Assembly: GCF_000350225.1 (NCBI RefSeq)
Contig: NW_005179107.1
Span: 95,157-159,156, forward strand
Direction: 5' to 3'
Origin: Chondrus crispus
Taxonomy: Eukaryota > Rhodophyta > Florideophyceae > Gigartinales > Gigartinaceae
Length of the DNA: 64,000 nucleotides
Shown: piece after piece, positions 40,284 through 51,162 of the stretch
Numbering within the stretch: position 1 is the stretch's first letter
Layout: every line of letters starts with the position of its first letter
The notes under the pieces: model-generated
Databases searched by the model: none
Told to the model about the DNA's origin: nothing
The model's input: only the letters and a program-made list of their open reading frames with translations
Translations under genes and position numbers: made by a program

Positions 40284-43200
40284 TTAGTCGATCCGATGTT
40301 CATCCAGCTCTGATATCAACGTAGTCGTGATATCGTTCGCTCTGCGTCGGAATCGACTAAATAGTGATACTTTCGGGGCTTGCGGCCATACCAAACCTTC
40401 TTCTTCGCGACTGCTGTGGTAAGTGCTTGACATCGTCCCGTTCCCACCCGTTGTTGTAGGCATCGGGAGGGGTGGTGTATGTTCGCGGCGCCGTCTGTAT
40501 GACATGCTTTCACCGCTTGACTCGCTTGCAGTCATCGACCGACTTCCATTCTTACTTTTCCTTCCATCTCGTACAGTAGTCCCTGGGGTTTGTTGTTCCC
40601 CATACAATGCTCTCAAGACCGCCTGCTCTCGTTGTTGTCTGTCTGTTAAGATATCTTCTAGAGCCGCATCAATCTTTGCCTGCCGATCTTCCTCCTCGTC
40701 TTCCTCAAAGCCACTAGAGGAATGATCTCCATTGGATATGCCCTGTGTGCTATCTTTGTTCCCCTGAACTTCTTCCGGATCCGGTACATCTTCTTCTTGA
40801 ACATCGGCCTGACCCTGCGAGCTGGCTTGAGCTGTCATGGATGTGGAGGGTACAAGGTATTGCAAGCTCTCTTTTACAGTGCCCGCACTCTGCATCAGTT
40901 TTCGGCGAGCTCTATAGTATGGCGGCAGCAGCTTGCTCAGAGCCAGGTTGGAGACACCTCGTCGAGCAAACGTCATAACAAGGTCCTTGCGAATCTGCGT
41001 CGAAAATGTTCTCCACGTCCAAAGTTGGCTCGAATAGCTAAAGCTTGGCGTCGTAACGAACAAGTCAAAAAAGTCTAGAACCCCTCGTGTTGGATTCTCT
41101 TTGTTCTTGTATGACGCAGTAAGTTCGAAGGCATCAATGAATATGTATTTAAAAAGCATGCTCGATTCCCCACGTCGGGCCATTTGGCTAACGTCGTCCA
41201 TCTTCGACGGGGCTTTCGTCACCAGTGGAATAGCACCAGAACTCGTGTCAGTTCCGGTACTCAAGTTCGGAGAACTCATATTACTTCGGGATAAAGTCCT
41301 CGAGAATGCTGGGCTCTTCGCATCTATGGCGTTGTCATCATCTGGTCCAGGCTTCGATCGGGCTGAGAAAATGAAACCGGAAACGCTAGTCCATAGCTTT
41401 CTGGTCAGATGTGCACTCATTGGGGCAACTTGAATTGTCAGGAGGTTGTACACGGGGATGCCACCGACACGGTCTTCTTGAGTTGAATACCATCGAAAAG
41501 CGACTGGAGCCCCATCTGATGCTTTGATTCGACTGCTCTTCCGATCTACACCAGCCGCGGCTGGTTCCAGGATACGCTTGAAGTAACTGCTCTTGATTTT
41601 GTTCTGAGCACTAATGTTTCCGAATGTCATTTCCGTAGAGCTCCCTCTTCCGATGTAGAAGATATGGCGACATACTAGATCGTCTAACGTGAGTTCAACG
41701 AATGGATGCTCTGTGACTCTATGCATCTCCTTGTACGTCTCTCTAAGTTCCCATGAACACCTGTCGAATGAGTAGGAAACATACATCGTCGGATACTGAA
41801 TGTCGGTCGCGCTGGCTTTCTGGTCCTGGCGCATGAAAGTAGCCACCGCTTTGGCCTTTGCCTTGTACCGTAGCATAGTGTCCGAAAATGATTTTTCTCC
41901 TGGCAATATCAAATTATCAACTAGATGTTGTTGAAAAGTATCTCCAGCGTACAAGAATTGCTTTGTGACGTTATTCAGTGTGCGCATAAAGTCATCTAAT
42001 TCTTCAGACGACACTTTCCCACCAGCAAGTTGTAGCTTGAACCGCAGCTTTGAAAGTTCTTCGTTCACAACCTCAGAAGAGCGCATACTCTGCATTAAGA
42101 CTTTTCGGATAACGTCTGCGACAGCGTGGAACTCATCGGCATTGGTAGACATGGTAATGTCAGGAATGTTAATATACAAGAGAGACGGTCTCAGGATGTG
42201 ATCATCTCCGTGGCCCTCATCATTTTCCCGTGGAGTGCTCGAGGAAGATATGTACATCAAATCCATAGATATAGGACGTCTCGTCACAAGTGCCAGAGAG
42301 TCCGCTTTTGATCGCATTGGGTCAACCCACTGTTTCCCGCTGAAGTCAAACTCTCCAGACGATGCACTTCTCGAAAAGAGGTTTGCTTCATTCAGATGAA
42401 CACGGTATTCGCGTGCGGACCATTCCTCATTTGTCTCCCCGAGTTGCATATTCTTCCGAAGCTCCTTGTCAATAATGCCAACACGGACAGCTCGTGAGGT
42501 TAAAAAGACCATTCCACTAGTTTCAGGAGAACCAAATGCAACCTGACAATCATTAATGTGCAGAACGACCTTTGGTGCTGTCTTGAGTACCTCAATGCTA
42601 CCGCATGCCAAACCGTCAATGTTGCAATCATTGAGCCGACAACGAGACTCAGACGATTCAGAATCTCGGGGTGAAAGAAGGTCAATCATTGTTCCCATTG
42701 GACGTCTCCATGCCGGGACTCGCGATCTTGGCATGGAAAGCAGCGGGGGTGAAAGTGGATCTGCATCACCGCGTTGGGTGCTTGGACTTGATAATTCGCT
42801 TGCTAGGTAGGCGTATTCACTGCTTGTCCGTGACCTTCGCATGTCCCTCGCGGTTTTTTGCTTGGTATGGATCTTACTATCTGAGGTAAAAGGAGACGGG
42901 TCCGAAATATCCAGGTTAGAAATGTAATCGCCGTCCGACAACTTCCGAGAACCGCCTTGTTCCTCCTCGCCTGTTTCTACCTTTGCAAATGGAGACGTCT
43001 TGGCAGGCTCTACGCTCGTCTCTTGCGTAAAATCAACTTTTGGAGCTTTCATAGCAAACGACTTCTCCTTGAATGCATCAGGCCATGCAGACATAGATAC
43101 CCGTCTGACGGGTGACCAGATTAGCCGCACACGATCAACACGAAGCTGCTTGTCGTGTAGCTGTTTATCAAGCCTCGTCCCCCGCTGAAATGGATGAGTC

Positions 43201-46200
43201 GCCGAAAAAGTGTAGAATGGTGAATGTTCAAGGTCGTCACTTCCAAATCCAGAAACCGGGCAATTTCGTGTGGGACTATTCAGGTGGCTTGTCCCCTTGC
43301 TCATGGACGACGAACCGCAATTCGGTCCCATAGCCAAATCATCAGAAAGCCAGACTTTGTCTACCGTTAGCAGTTTGCCGGTATCATCTGAATCCACAGC
43401 CATATCCAGTCCAGGGACCCGGATGCTCGAGTAAATATCGACTACCTGTAATCGCCGTTTGGTGAGCTTTGATGTCCTTTTCACGTTTCTGCCCTCCAGT
43501 CTTTGAATCTTGGTTCGCTTCCTGAGCTCTCCTGTAAGACTAGATACGGAGAGGAATAATCCATGGCCAGGTTCCAAATTGTTGTACAACGCAAGTTTCA
43601 AGTTCTTTGCGTCAATTGTAAAATCTAAACCGACTAATGTGCTTGAAAGACCTGTGGGGCTTGGAGGCCTGCGCACTTTCGCGGCACGACGTGGTGCCAA
43701 CCGACATGATATTGGCCTTCGAACAAACTTCTTCACAACTTTGATCAAAGTCGATACGGCATCAGAGTGCAGAACCGAAGACCCCGGTTCTGAAAACGAG
43801 CCGAACAAGTTGGCGTTTTCTGCGCTGCAGCTTTCCATCTCATCAAAAGGAGACTTATCACACTTCGAATGAGTTATGCACAAGTCAACTCCTAAGATCA
43901 TTGTATGAGTTTTATAGTCCTTGAAAGAATCAACGCCAGGAATCTCATGTAATCCCGTCATCCATGTCGTAAACCCCCCGAATCCGTTAGGAGCGACTTG
44001 AACGGGGTCATTTGCGAATAGTAGAGTTGCGGAACCTTTCCCGATGCCTGGCCCTCCTTGCGAGACGTCTTCTCTGCTCGGAAACGGAATGAAATAATGA
44101 TCCTGCGGGTCGCCACCCAATACTGAAATTGTAGGTTTCAGACCGACGCGGACGAAATCGAAAACTAATTTGCTCCTGAAGTTCTTGTCGAAACTAGAGG
44201 GACGCAAATACCAGTTTTGCATCTTCCATGAAATTGGAAACGGGTCTTCTGTCGTAGATTCAAGCCTTGAGGTCAACATCTCAAAGTTATCAGCTTCTAT
44301 ATCAACAAAATGCTTCGTCATTGAGTATGGAGAGACCGAGCTCGATAGATGCCCTTTCAGCTTTTTGGCAGTTAGCCTCATTCGCCCATGCATGTTCACT
44401 CGCAGCGTGTCGAACCATGGAATTCTGGGGGAAGGATTCTTGCCACCTGCAAAGAATCGGGAAACGCCCCTTCCGAAGTCACCTATTGCACCGAGAAAGG
44501 ATGGGTTATATCCACATTGAAGCGTATCAATTATGAGGTGGATATCTGCAAATGTCTTTGTTGAACCTAAGCCTTTCACGATTTTAACGAGACGACGTCG
44601 CCCGATAGCCACAGTTGCCTCTGCCACATACGGGGCCAGTGTTGCTTGTACAGCTTGTCCAATAACAGTTTTGTCGAAGTACATCCGATCGATTACCACA
44701 AATGCTACAGGATAATCCCGAAAACGTAAACGCACTCCGCTAGCATCAAACTGCACAGCTCTAAAACCAATGGAATTCCAAGCATCGGAATCGTGTTGGC
44801 GTGTCTTGTTGTGCTTCTTTAGACCAAGCTCATAGTCATCTAGCATCTTCAAGCGTCGAATGCTTTCTATGCTTCCCTGCTCCCTCACGGCGTCGTCCAT
44901 AGTGATATCAAAAGAAAGACTTGCAGCCACAAAAGTAGCTAGTGGCGCAAATTCCAAGGGGGGCAGGTGCCCATTCGCAATACATTTCGCGGGAGTCGAA
45001 TCTTTCAGTTTTCGAACGCGATCGAACCATATCTGTGAATCGTTCTTCTTCAAGGCATCAACACAGCGCTGAGCCGTACCGGCAATTTCAGCTCGAGCAA
45101 TTCTCTCAAGCTGCTGGATACGAACTGCCATTAATTGTTCACGCACAAGTCTTTCCCTTGTTTCGTCTTGGAACAATGGCAGCATGCGAGTGAGGAAGCC
45201 TCCCAGAGGGTGGTCTTCAATGTAAACTTCCACATCTTTCGCAGTAAACCGTATGTCGAATAGCGGGCGTCGACGAACCTTATCTATAGGAATCCCTCGT
45301 CTTCGGAGACGTGCTTCACGACTGACTTTCAAAACTGTACGAAATCGTAAAAGCCAATCCTGAAGTACTTGACCAAATTGAAAGTCGTGCAAAAGCATTA
45401 GGCGCAAACCATGGACCTCTATCCCAAGTCTTCTCTTTTCGATATTTCTGTTCATGGTATGCAAAGGAGAGTCTAAACGAAGCTCTGACCCATAAATACA
45501 CTTCCGGTCCTGCATCTTCAGAACTACATGAAGACCAACGTATGTTTCCGCACTGAGGCAGAACACTGGAAGCTCTCCTGCAGTAATACCGATGTTCGGC
45601 CCGTCTGGAAAAGAGGCCGTAATGGAAATGTTAGTTGCGTTCACTTCCCATTTGCTCATAGCGTTCATGAGCTTCTGATGTTTTCTTTTGCGACGCTCTC
45701 TTCGCTCCGATTCTGGCACATGAACTCTCTCTAGGTCCATACGAGAGAGAGTTTGTGGCATAGTCACAGCAATATCATCTCTGTCGGAATCTGGCGAGAT
45801 TCTCAACATTCCTACCAACGACTTAAGCTTTTTCAATGATGCAAACAATCCAGGCAAACTCTCTAGACCAGATTGAACATCGAGATCCCAATTAATGCAA
45901 GTATCTGTTAGGCTGATGGCTTTGTTCTGTCCCGCGTTTGGATGAATATCAAACATCGCCTCTTTGCATACCAGGTTCGTTGTTCGCGCCCATTGACTCC
46001 AATGTTGGAGCTCCACGTTATTCACGACACCATGAATTCGTGCGCTGGTGCCCCCGAAAAAGTCTAGTTGTGGAACCGCAATACTCTGACTCGATAATAC
46101 GATGGCCATTGTATCACCATCACCGATCGGCCCATGACCTAGTACAACCGCAGTCCAATGCCGTAGATCAGAAACCAATCGCAAAGAAGTCGACTCGTCG

Positions 46201-47906
46201 TCGGAACTTTGCAAGCTGCTACCACTAGAAGTTCGGGCAAGGGATGTGGTGCTCTCTGTGTCTGTGCTTGTGGTCCATCGTGGCCGTATCGGATGTGGAG
46301 ATATATAGCTTGATGCAAAACTTGCGAGATCTTGTACAAGTGTGACTAAGCCCAACGGCTCAATAGCCACAACTCCACCGTTGCCTGCGATGTCAACTCG
46401 CATCGAGTGCCGCTTCGAACAGTTGATATCAAGTGCGGCGGAGACATCTTCAATCCACAGCAAAGCCTCTGGCCTTGCCGCCACAATTTTATCGATTCCT
46501 TCGGAAGACTCGACGTGTTCAGATGCATGAGAAGTTTCAACCTTGCTCGACATATCCCCATGAGCGGCTGTTGCTTCATAAAGTTGTACAGAAAGCGCAT
46601 CAACTGCAATACTTCCCGCGCTGCAACCGCGAACATTGATAGCTGCATGTGCCATGGCCTCATGCCTTTCATCTGCAGCCTTTCCATAAGCTGTAACCTC
46701 CACGCTCTCAAAGCGGGCAAACACTCCGTTCTCCGAAGCTTCTGTCGATTTCAATTGCGACGTCTTCGGTTTGAACGCCTCAGAAACCGATTGCGGTAGG
46801 GACATGCCGGTCAGTCTGGTGGAAGCTTCGCTGAGCTGTCTAGCAACTGGGGCAGTGAACCGAATCGCAAATCCTTTAACCTCCCCGTTTCCCTCCCAGT
46901 ACCGTAAGATACTTGGTTTTCGCGGATACTTCGTTGCAGGGGCTGAAGGAGGCAGTTTTGCGCGTAGTCCTCGCGAGTACCCGGGCGTTAGCTCCATAGC
47001 AATCTGAGAAATAGAAGCATCCAGAACGCGAGGAGCGGTACAGGATACTTCGCGCACATTGAGAGATATTCGCAAGTCGTCCATGATGGCCATCCGACGT
47101 GGTCGCAAAAGAGTGAAGAAGCGAGGCGTTAAGAATGCAATGACTTCTATACCATGGCGAAGTTTGAAAGAGGCCTCGATAGGAGTATAAAAATGAGAAT
47201 CGCTGACTGGAGCTTTGCAAACGTTGGCGTAAAACTCGTTGACAGAGAGCGAGTATCGAGAGCCGAAGATACCGTTCGCACGCCCTTGAAGAATGAAGTG
47301 CTCCGCTTTGCACTCCCACGAGCCGCCGTCCTTCCAGATGCGAAATTTGACGACACGAACGCGCAGGCCACGGATGATGAAGGCAAAAAGACGGGTGACG
47401 ATGTTGCGGAAGAGTGTCGACCAATAATTGCGCTCCACTGCTGCCATGCCCGCTACGAAAACAAGAGATTGTAGCGCGCGAAGGACACGGCGGAGAGGCA
47501 AGGGGATGCCAGAGTTAGACAGCGAAATGGACTGCCAGGACATTGCAGATGAGGAAGAAGCTGGAAGAGACGGACGCAGACGCATGTTAAATCTCTCTGC
47601 ATAAATATCCAACCACGGGCCTCGACATCCGCCGAAAAAGAAGCCAATAAATCTGGTGGAGATGCGAACTTCACATCCATCAGGAAAGCGCCTTGACCCT
47701 GGGCGAGCATAGATAATGAGACAAGCGAGGCCTAGACGAACACCATATCCTTTGCGACGAAGAATGATAGTTGTGATGAATGCGATGAGCAGGAGGATGA
47801 CGGTTGAGACGGAGAGGCCTGTGAGCCATTGGACAAGGCGGAAAAAGTAGGAGCGGCCATGGCTGCCAGCCGCAAAGACAGTGGTTGATAGAGTTGGCCA
47901 CCGCAT
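40284..47906 (-). CDS. BLTP2: Giant bridge-like lipid transfer protein, BLTP2 family (FMP27/SABRE/Hobbit)
   Basis: 2540 aa from the ATG at 47906. The frame is open to an ATG at 48152 (2622 aa), but the earlier 82 residues are not family-like and would bury the N-terminal membrane anchor. The anchor is at ~22-44 (WLTGLSVSTVILLLIAFITTI), followed by a long beta-rich region. The central FMP27 'GFWDK'-type block is recognisable as WFDTLRVNMHGRM and GDPQDHYFIPFPS. A C-terminal conserved part (YSFDRCSWELRETYKEMHR to ARRKLMQSA) and a basic, serine-rich tail follow. These proteins form a hydrophobic groove carrying lipids between the ER and the plasma membrane or other organelles. Single exon of 7.6 kb, which is notable for length. 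Confidence 0.9.
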   Translation of the reverse strand: MRWPTLSTTVFAAGSHGRSYFFRLVQWLTGLSVSTVILLLIAFITTIILRRKGYGVRLGLACLIIYARPGSRRFPDGCEVRISTRFIGFFFGGCRGPWLDIYAERFNMRLRPSLPASSSSAMSWQSISLSNSGIPLPLRRVLRALQSLVFVAGMAAVERNYWSTLFRNIVTRLFAFIIRGLRVRVVKFRIWKDGGSWECKAEHFILQGRANGIFGSRYSLSVNEFYANVCKAPVSDSHFYTPIEASFKLRHGIEVIAFLTPRFFTLLRPRRMAIMDDLRISLNVREVSCTAPRVLDASISQIAMELTPGYSRGLRAKLPPSAPATKYPRKPSILRYWEGNGEVKGFAIRFTAPVARQLSEASTRLTGMSLPQSVSEAFKPKTSQLKSTEASENGVFARFESVEVTAYGKAADERHEAMAHAAINVRGCSAGSIAVDALSVQLYEATAAHGDMSSKVETSHASEHVESSEGIDKIVAARPEALLWIEDVSAALDINCSKRHSMRVDIAGNGGVVAIEPLGLVTLVQDLASFASSYISPHPIRPRWTTSTDTESTTSLARTSSGSSLQSSDDESTSLRLVSDLRHWTAVVLGHGPIGDGDTMAIVLSSQSIAVPQLDFFGGTSARIHGVVNNVELQHWSQWARTTNLVCKEAMFDIHPNAGQNKAISLTDTCINWDLDVQSGLESLPGLFASLKKLKSLVGMLRISPDSDRDDIAVTMPQTLSRMDLERVHVPESERRERRKRKHQKLMNAMSKWEVNATNISITASFPDGPNIGITAGELPVFCLSAETYVGLHVVLKMQDRKCIYGSELRLDSPLHTMNRNIEKRRLGIEVHGLRLMLLHDFQFGQVLQDWLLRFRTVLKVSREARLRRRGIPIDKVRRRPLFDIRFTAKDVEVYIEDHPLGGFLTRMLPLFQDETRERLVREQLMAVRIQQLERIARAEIAGTAQRCVDALKKNDSQIWFDRVRKLKDSTPAKCIANGHLPPLEFAPLATFVAASLSFDITMDDAVREQGSIESIRRLKMLDDYELGLKKHNKTRQHDSDAWNSIGFRAVQFDASGVRLRFRDYPVAFVVIDRMYFDKTVIGQAVQATLAPYVAEATVAIGRRRLVKIVKGLGSTKTFADIHLIIDTLQCGYNPSFLGAIGDFGRGVSRFFAGGKNPSPRIPWFDTLRVNMHGRMRLTAKKLKGHLSSSVSPYSMTKHFVDIEADNFEMLTSRLESTTEDPFPISWKMQNWYLRPSSFDKNFRSKLVFDFVRVGLKPTISVLGGDPQDHYFIPFPSREDVSQGGPGIGKGSATLLFANDPVQVAPNGFGGFTTWMTGLHEIPGVDSFKDYKTHTMILGVDLCITHSKCDKSPFDEMESCSAENANLFGSFSEPGSSVLHSDAVSTLIKVVKKFVRRPISCRLAPRRAAKVRRPPSPTGLSSTLVGLDFTIDAKNLKLALYNNLEPGHGLFLSVSSLTGELRKRTKIQRLEGRNVKRTSKLTKRRLQVVDIYSSIRVPGLDMAVDSDDTGKLLTVDKVWLSDDLAMGPNCGSSSMSKGTSHLNSPTRNCPVSGFGSDDLEHSPFYTFSATHPFQRGTRLDKQLHDKQLRVDRVRLIWSPVRRVSMSAWPDAFKEKSFAMKAPKVDFTQETSVEPAKTSPFAKVETGEEEQGGSRKLSDGDYISNLDISDPSPFTSDSKIHTKQKTARDMRRSRTSSEYAYLASELSSPSTQRGDADPLSPPLLSMPRSRVPAWRRPMGTMIDLLSPRDSESSESRCRLNDCNIDGLACGSIEVLKTAPKVVLHINDCQVAFGSPETSGMVFLTSRAVRVGIIDKELRKNMQLGETNEEWSAREYRVHLNEANLFSRSASSGEFDFSGKQWVDPMRSKADSLALVTRRPISMDLMYISSSSTPRENDEGHGDDHILRPSLLYINIPDITMSTNADEFHAVADVIRKVLMQSMRSSEVVNEELSKLRFKLQLAGGKVSSEELDDFMRTLNNVTKQFLYAGDTFQQHLVDNLILPGEKSFSDTMLRYKAKAKAVATFMRQDQKASATDIQYPTMYVSYSFDRCSWELRETYKEMHRVTEHPFVELTLDDLVCRHIFYIGRGSSTEMTFGNISAQNKIKSSYFKRILEPAAAGVDRKSSRIKASDGAPVAFRWYSTQEDRVGGIPVYNLLTIQVAPMSAHLTRKLWTSVSGFIFSARSKPGPDDDNAIDAKSPAFSRTLSRSNMSSPNLSTGTDTSSGAIPLVTKAPSKMDDVSQMARRGESSMLFKYIFIDAFELTASYKNKENPTRGVLDFFDLFVTTPSFSYSSQLWTWRTFSTQIRKDLVMTFARRGVSNLALSKLLPPYYRARRKLMQSAGTVKESLQYLVPSTSMTAQASSQGQADVQEEDVPDPEEVQGNKDSTQGISNGDHSSSGFEEDEEEDRQAKIDAALEDILTDRQQREQAVLRALYGEQQTPGTTVRDGRKSKNGSRSMTASESSGESMSYRRRREHTPPLPMPTTTGGNGTMSSTYHSSREEEGLVWPQAPKVSLFSRFRRRANDITTTLISELDEHRID

Positions 47907-50092
47907 GTGGACCGGGAGACCGGCAACACGCTGGAAAGAGACCGCGGCAGTTAAGAAAGACGGAAAGGCAACTTCGACGAGAGCGTTGTTAAATATCGTC
48001 CCGCGGCATGAGCTTGCGCGGAGGTTGGTCTCTCGGCATCTATCGGTGGATAGATGAAACGTGTGATTTGTTTTCAGACCAGTAGTGAGGCAACTTAAGC
48101 GTATCCGAAAGAGGATGTTGTGAGTGTCGCAAAGTGAGGGCTTGGTGAGCAACCGGTCTTCAAAAGAGGAACGCGGGTGAAACGGAAAATGGAGGTGTGG
48201 AGCAGTTATGTGAGGGGGAGGTTGTCATTAAGGCAGGAGAGAGCAGGCGGAATCGGGATAAGAGTTGAGGAAAAAGGTAGATAGAGCAGGGCGCGCCAGG
48301 GAGTGATTGTATGACAAATGGAATGTATGTTGGTGGACATGAACTGAGAGTGGTTTTCGTTGTCGAACAGAAAGGGCGGAAAATGCGGGGATTGGGTTTT
48401 CGTGTTGGCGCCGGGGAGCGGTCCCGTAGCATTGATTGTAGTCACATTTCTGGAAATTTTACCAGGGGCTGCAACCCAGAGGCGTGAATAATAATTGCAT
48501 AATACAGTATACAACAGAGAACGGCCTGACAGCTCAGTTTAGGCTGCCCATTTGAGGGCCTATGTTGGCTGCTGTCTATAGCAGCCATAATTTTCATGCA
48601 CAATCCAAAACCACTTGCCCTATTGCTCACGTGTGTCCCTTCACCGATATTAATACTTGCATATGAAATTTAACCTCAATTTAAATACCTTCCAGTTCTA
48701 GAATCCGAGGAAGCAGTCCCAGTGCAGAGAGTGGCCAGCAAAGACATCAGCCATCCTGATTACAACTCACTTTTTCATTTTCCACGCACTACTCTAGGCC
48801 TTCATAGCGACTGTTCTGCCTCCGCTGGTCAGTCCACTCTAACACTGCGCACACCCTTTATGCGTATTATTACTTAAGTGATGACTGTCCAGGACGCACA
48901 CTAATCTACTGTACAGCGCGTGACTTGAACGAGCGCACTGACTACCGCACCTTCTCTCACTCCGCCAGGATCTGTGAGTTTACATGTCGTTCTCCTAGCT
49001 CTAGTAGACACTAGCCGTTTCCAAAATGCAGCGCCATACACGCAAACATGGCTTCCCCCTCGAAAAAGTTGCAAGCCAGCTGTAAGCTCTCCTCCTGACG
49101 AATGGCGAATGGTCCGTGCGGCATCTTCAAATCGGCGCACTGAACTGACTCCTCGCAACACGCTCCGGCTGATCGCAAGCTGGCACACAATCGCGCCTGC
49201 AGCTGCTAGCAAGTTGGTTTGCTCGCCACCATTTGCCCAAGCCATTGGCGATAGGGACGTGCAAAACCTCACTGCACGCACACGCACATGCGTCGACGCA
49301 GGCCGCCCGTTTGGACTTGCGATCGCCGACGGCGCAAGCCCGCTTAACCAAACGCTCGCTCGTGGCAACCCCAACGCACACCCGTCGGCACTCGCCGCCG
49401 CTCTTGGACGCGCACGCCGTCACGGACCCTTGCATCTCCGAACGAGGCATGGGCTTTGAAGGTGCGCCACCCATCGCCGCGCGGTCCGGGCGGCGTCGCC
49501 GATCGAGTCTTGTTGACTGCTTGGATGAAGGGTGCAGGAGCGTTACCGGTTCTGCAGGTATGCGAGTATGAATGCCCGCAATCGTCACCACAACAGATCT
49601 CGCATGGATGGTAGCTGAGATTCCGTATCGGGATATGGTGATGGCAGGGCGGCGGAATGGTTATCCCCGCAACGAATGCATCGTGAATTTTTTTGCATCT
49701 TTCAATCCGGATTCGTCCATAACAACCAATTATGGCGCTAGAGCCCTGTATTAACAGCAATGTTCCCTCTAGCGCACTTTCACTGGGCCACAACGTAAAT
49801 CAACTTGCCGTCTTCCACATCCCATTGCACCCGAAACGATGCGCTGTCCAATTGGGCACCCCCCTCAATCCTCTGCCTTACGAGACGGCAATGTCTACTT
49901 CTACCCCTGTCCGGTCAGTCTTAGCTCCATCCACATTTCCCGTGAGCTCTCCTTATCAACTCGATTTCTCCCATTCCATTTGTGCCCGGACTAACTCACG
50001 ACCTCCTTCTCATCAACCTTGCTCCTCCTCTACAGAACCCGCTTCCGCCACTGTTCGAATCCCAAACCAACAACCCTCAACTCTTGCGCAAT
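47907..50092. other. 2.2-kb intergenic region upstream of BLTP2-like and the 263-aa protein
   Basis: Contains CTGTACAG (48909-48916). From about 48900 to 49800 the sequence is GC-rich and four ORFs of 149-161 codons overlap on both strands. None has family features or a clearly better coding signal, so no gene is called; a non-coding RNA or an unspliced gene remains possible. Confidence 0.45.
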
Positions 50093-50884
50093 ATGTCTGC
50101 TGCCGAAACCGCCGCACCAGCCCCGTGGCCTTCCCCACCTCAGTCCGCTCCGGCCCCAGAATCCGCTCCGCATACAGCTGACGATTGCTCTTCTGAAGGG
50201 CCTTTGCGAAGCCTTGCACAAAAGGCCTATACAACAAATATTGTCCGCCGCGCCCGCCAGGGAGTCCCTTCTTTTGCGGAGCCTGCCGTGTCTCGCACAG
50301 CCAACACTGCTGACGTAGTTTTGACACATGTCGATGGCAGTCTCACGGCAGCCCATAAAACACTTACTACCGACGAGGGCAAGGCTCTGCGTTCCGCCGC
50401 CGTCCAGTTCTGGAACGCGCTTTACGTGTTTGTCGCCATGCTCGCCATGGCTGCGCTACGTCAAGCCGAAGGCCTTCTCAGCATCCACTATGATGACCAA
50501 CCTGACGGTCAACTGCCGAAGCCACAGACTCGTGTCGTCGAAGTCTTTAAGGTTGCTGGTGGCAAGATAAAGACAAGATTTGAGAGGAGAGAAAGAGAAG
50601 TGCAAGGCACCGGCGAAGCAGAGATCTACAAGAAGGCCAAATTCGTTGGTGGTATTTCTCTTGCAGTTCTCACATGTGTTATCACTGCGCTCACCAAGTA
50701 TTCCGGTCCCGCGAAAGAGTACATTGTTCCGGCCGCGGAGCAGGCCGTTTCTGTCCTGCCGGACGATCCATCTCATGAAAGTCAAGGAAATGAAGCGGTA
50801 GACGACACGACGTCCGATGGTGCAGTCTCCGGCCCAGATCCCGATGCCCCATCTAGCCCTCTAGTGGAGGACTCTACGTCGTGA
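50093..50884 (+). CDS. Membrane protein of unknown function, two hydrophobic segments
   Basis: 263 aa from the first ATG (MSAAETAAPA); the upstream frame begins only with a GTG. The N-terminus (~1-35) is alanine/proline-rich. Hydrophobic segments lie at ~105-123 (FWNALYVFVAMLAMAAL) and ~184-201 (FVGGISLAVLTCVITAL). Between them is a basic, charged loop (KIKTRFERREREV). The C-terminus is acidic and serine-rich. No family was recognised. It might be an organelle or ER membrane protein. It converges on CNOT1 with 278 bp between stops. Confidence 0.65.
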   Translation: MSAAETAAPAPWPSPPQSAPAPESAPHTADDCSSEGPLRSLAQKAYTTNIVRRARQGVPSFAEPAVSRTANTADVVLTHVDGSLTAAHKTLTTDEGKALRSAAVQFWNALYVFVAMLAMAALRQAEGLLSIHYDDQPDGQLPKPQTRVVEVFKVAGGKIKTRFERREREVQGTGEAEIYKKAKFVGGISLAVLTCVITALTKYSGPAKEYIVPAAEQAVSVLPDDPSHESQGNEAVDDTTSDGAVSGPDPDAPSSPLVEDSTS

Positions 50885-51162
50885 CCTCTACATGGGCGTG
50901 TGGGCCTACACATCTCTGCTATAAGACGATAGCCAATGTGTGCGATTGCAGCAGTCGACTGAAGAATTAGTTTGCTTAGTCACCACACATACGTGCAATG
51001 ACTCCGCTAGTGCTTTCCACCAGTAGCTAGTCGTAAACCTCATAGAAACGCTTTTATTGCAATTGTACAACAGATGAACTTCATAGCTCCGCGTAATGTT
51101 AATCATTTGACACGAGCTTAGCAACCCTTCCCCTACTCATATTGACTACAATTTTACACAAC
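50885..51162. other. Short intergenic region between convergent 263-aa protein and CNOT1
   Basis: 278 bp of shared 3' flank. Nothing recognised. Confidence 0.4.

Noticed and set aside
47907-48152. 82-residue N-terminal extension of the BLTP2-type protein
   Set aside because: It would put the membrane anchor more than 100 residues in, unlike the family. It is kept only as an alternative start.
50051-50062. tRNA B-box-like sequence gttcgaatccc
   Set aside because: No matching A box, acceptor stem or cloverleaf can be drawn upstream.
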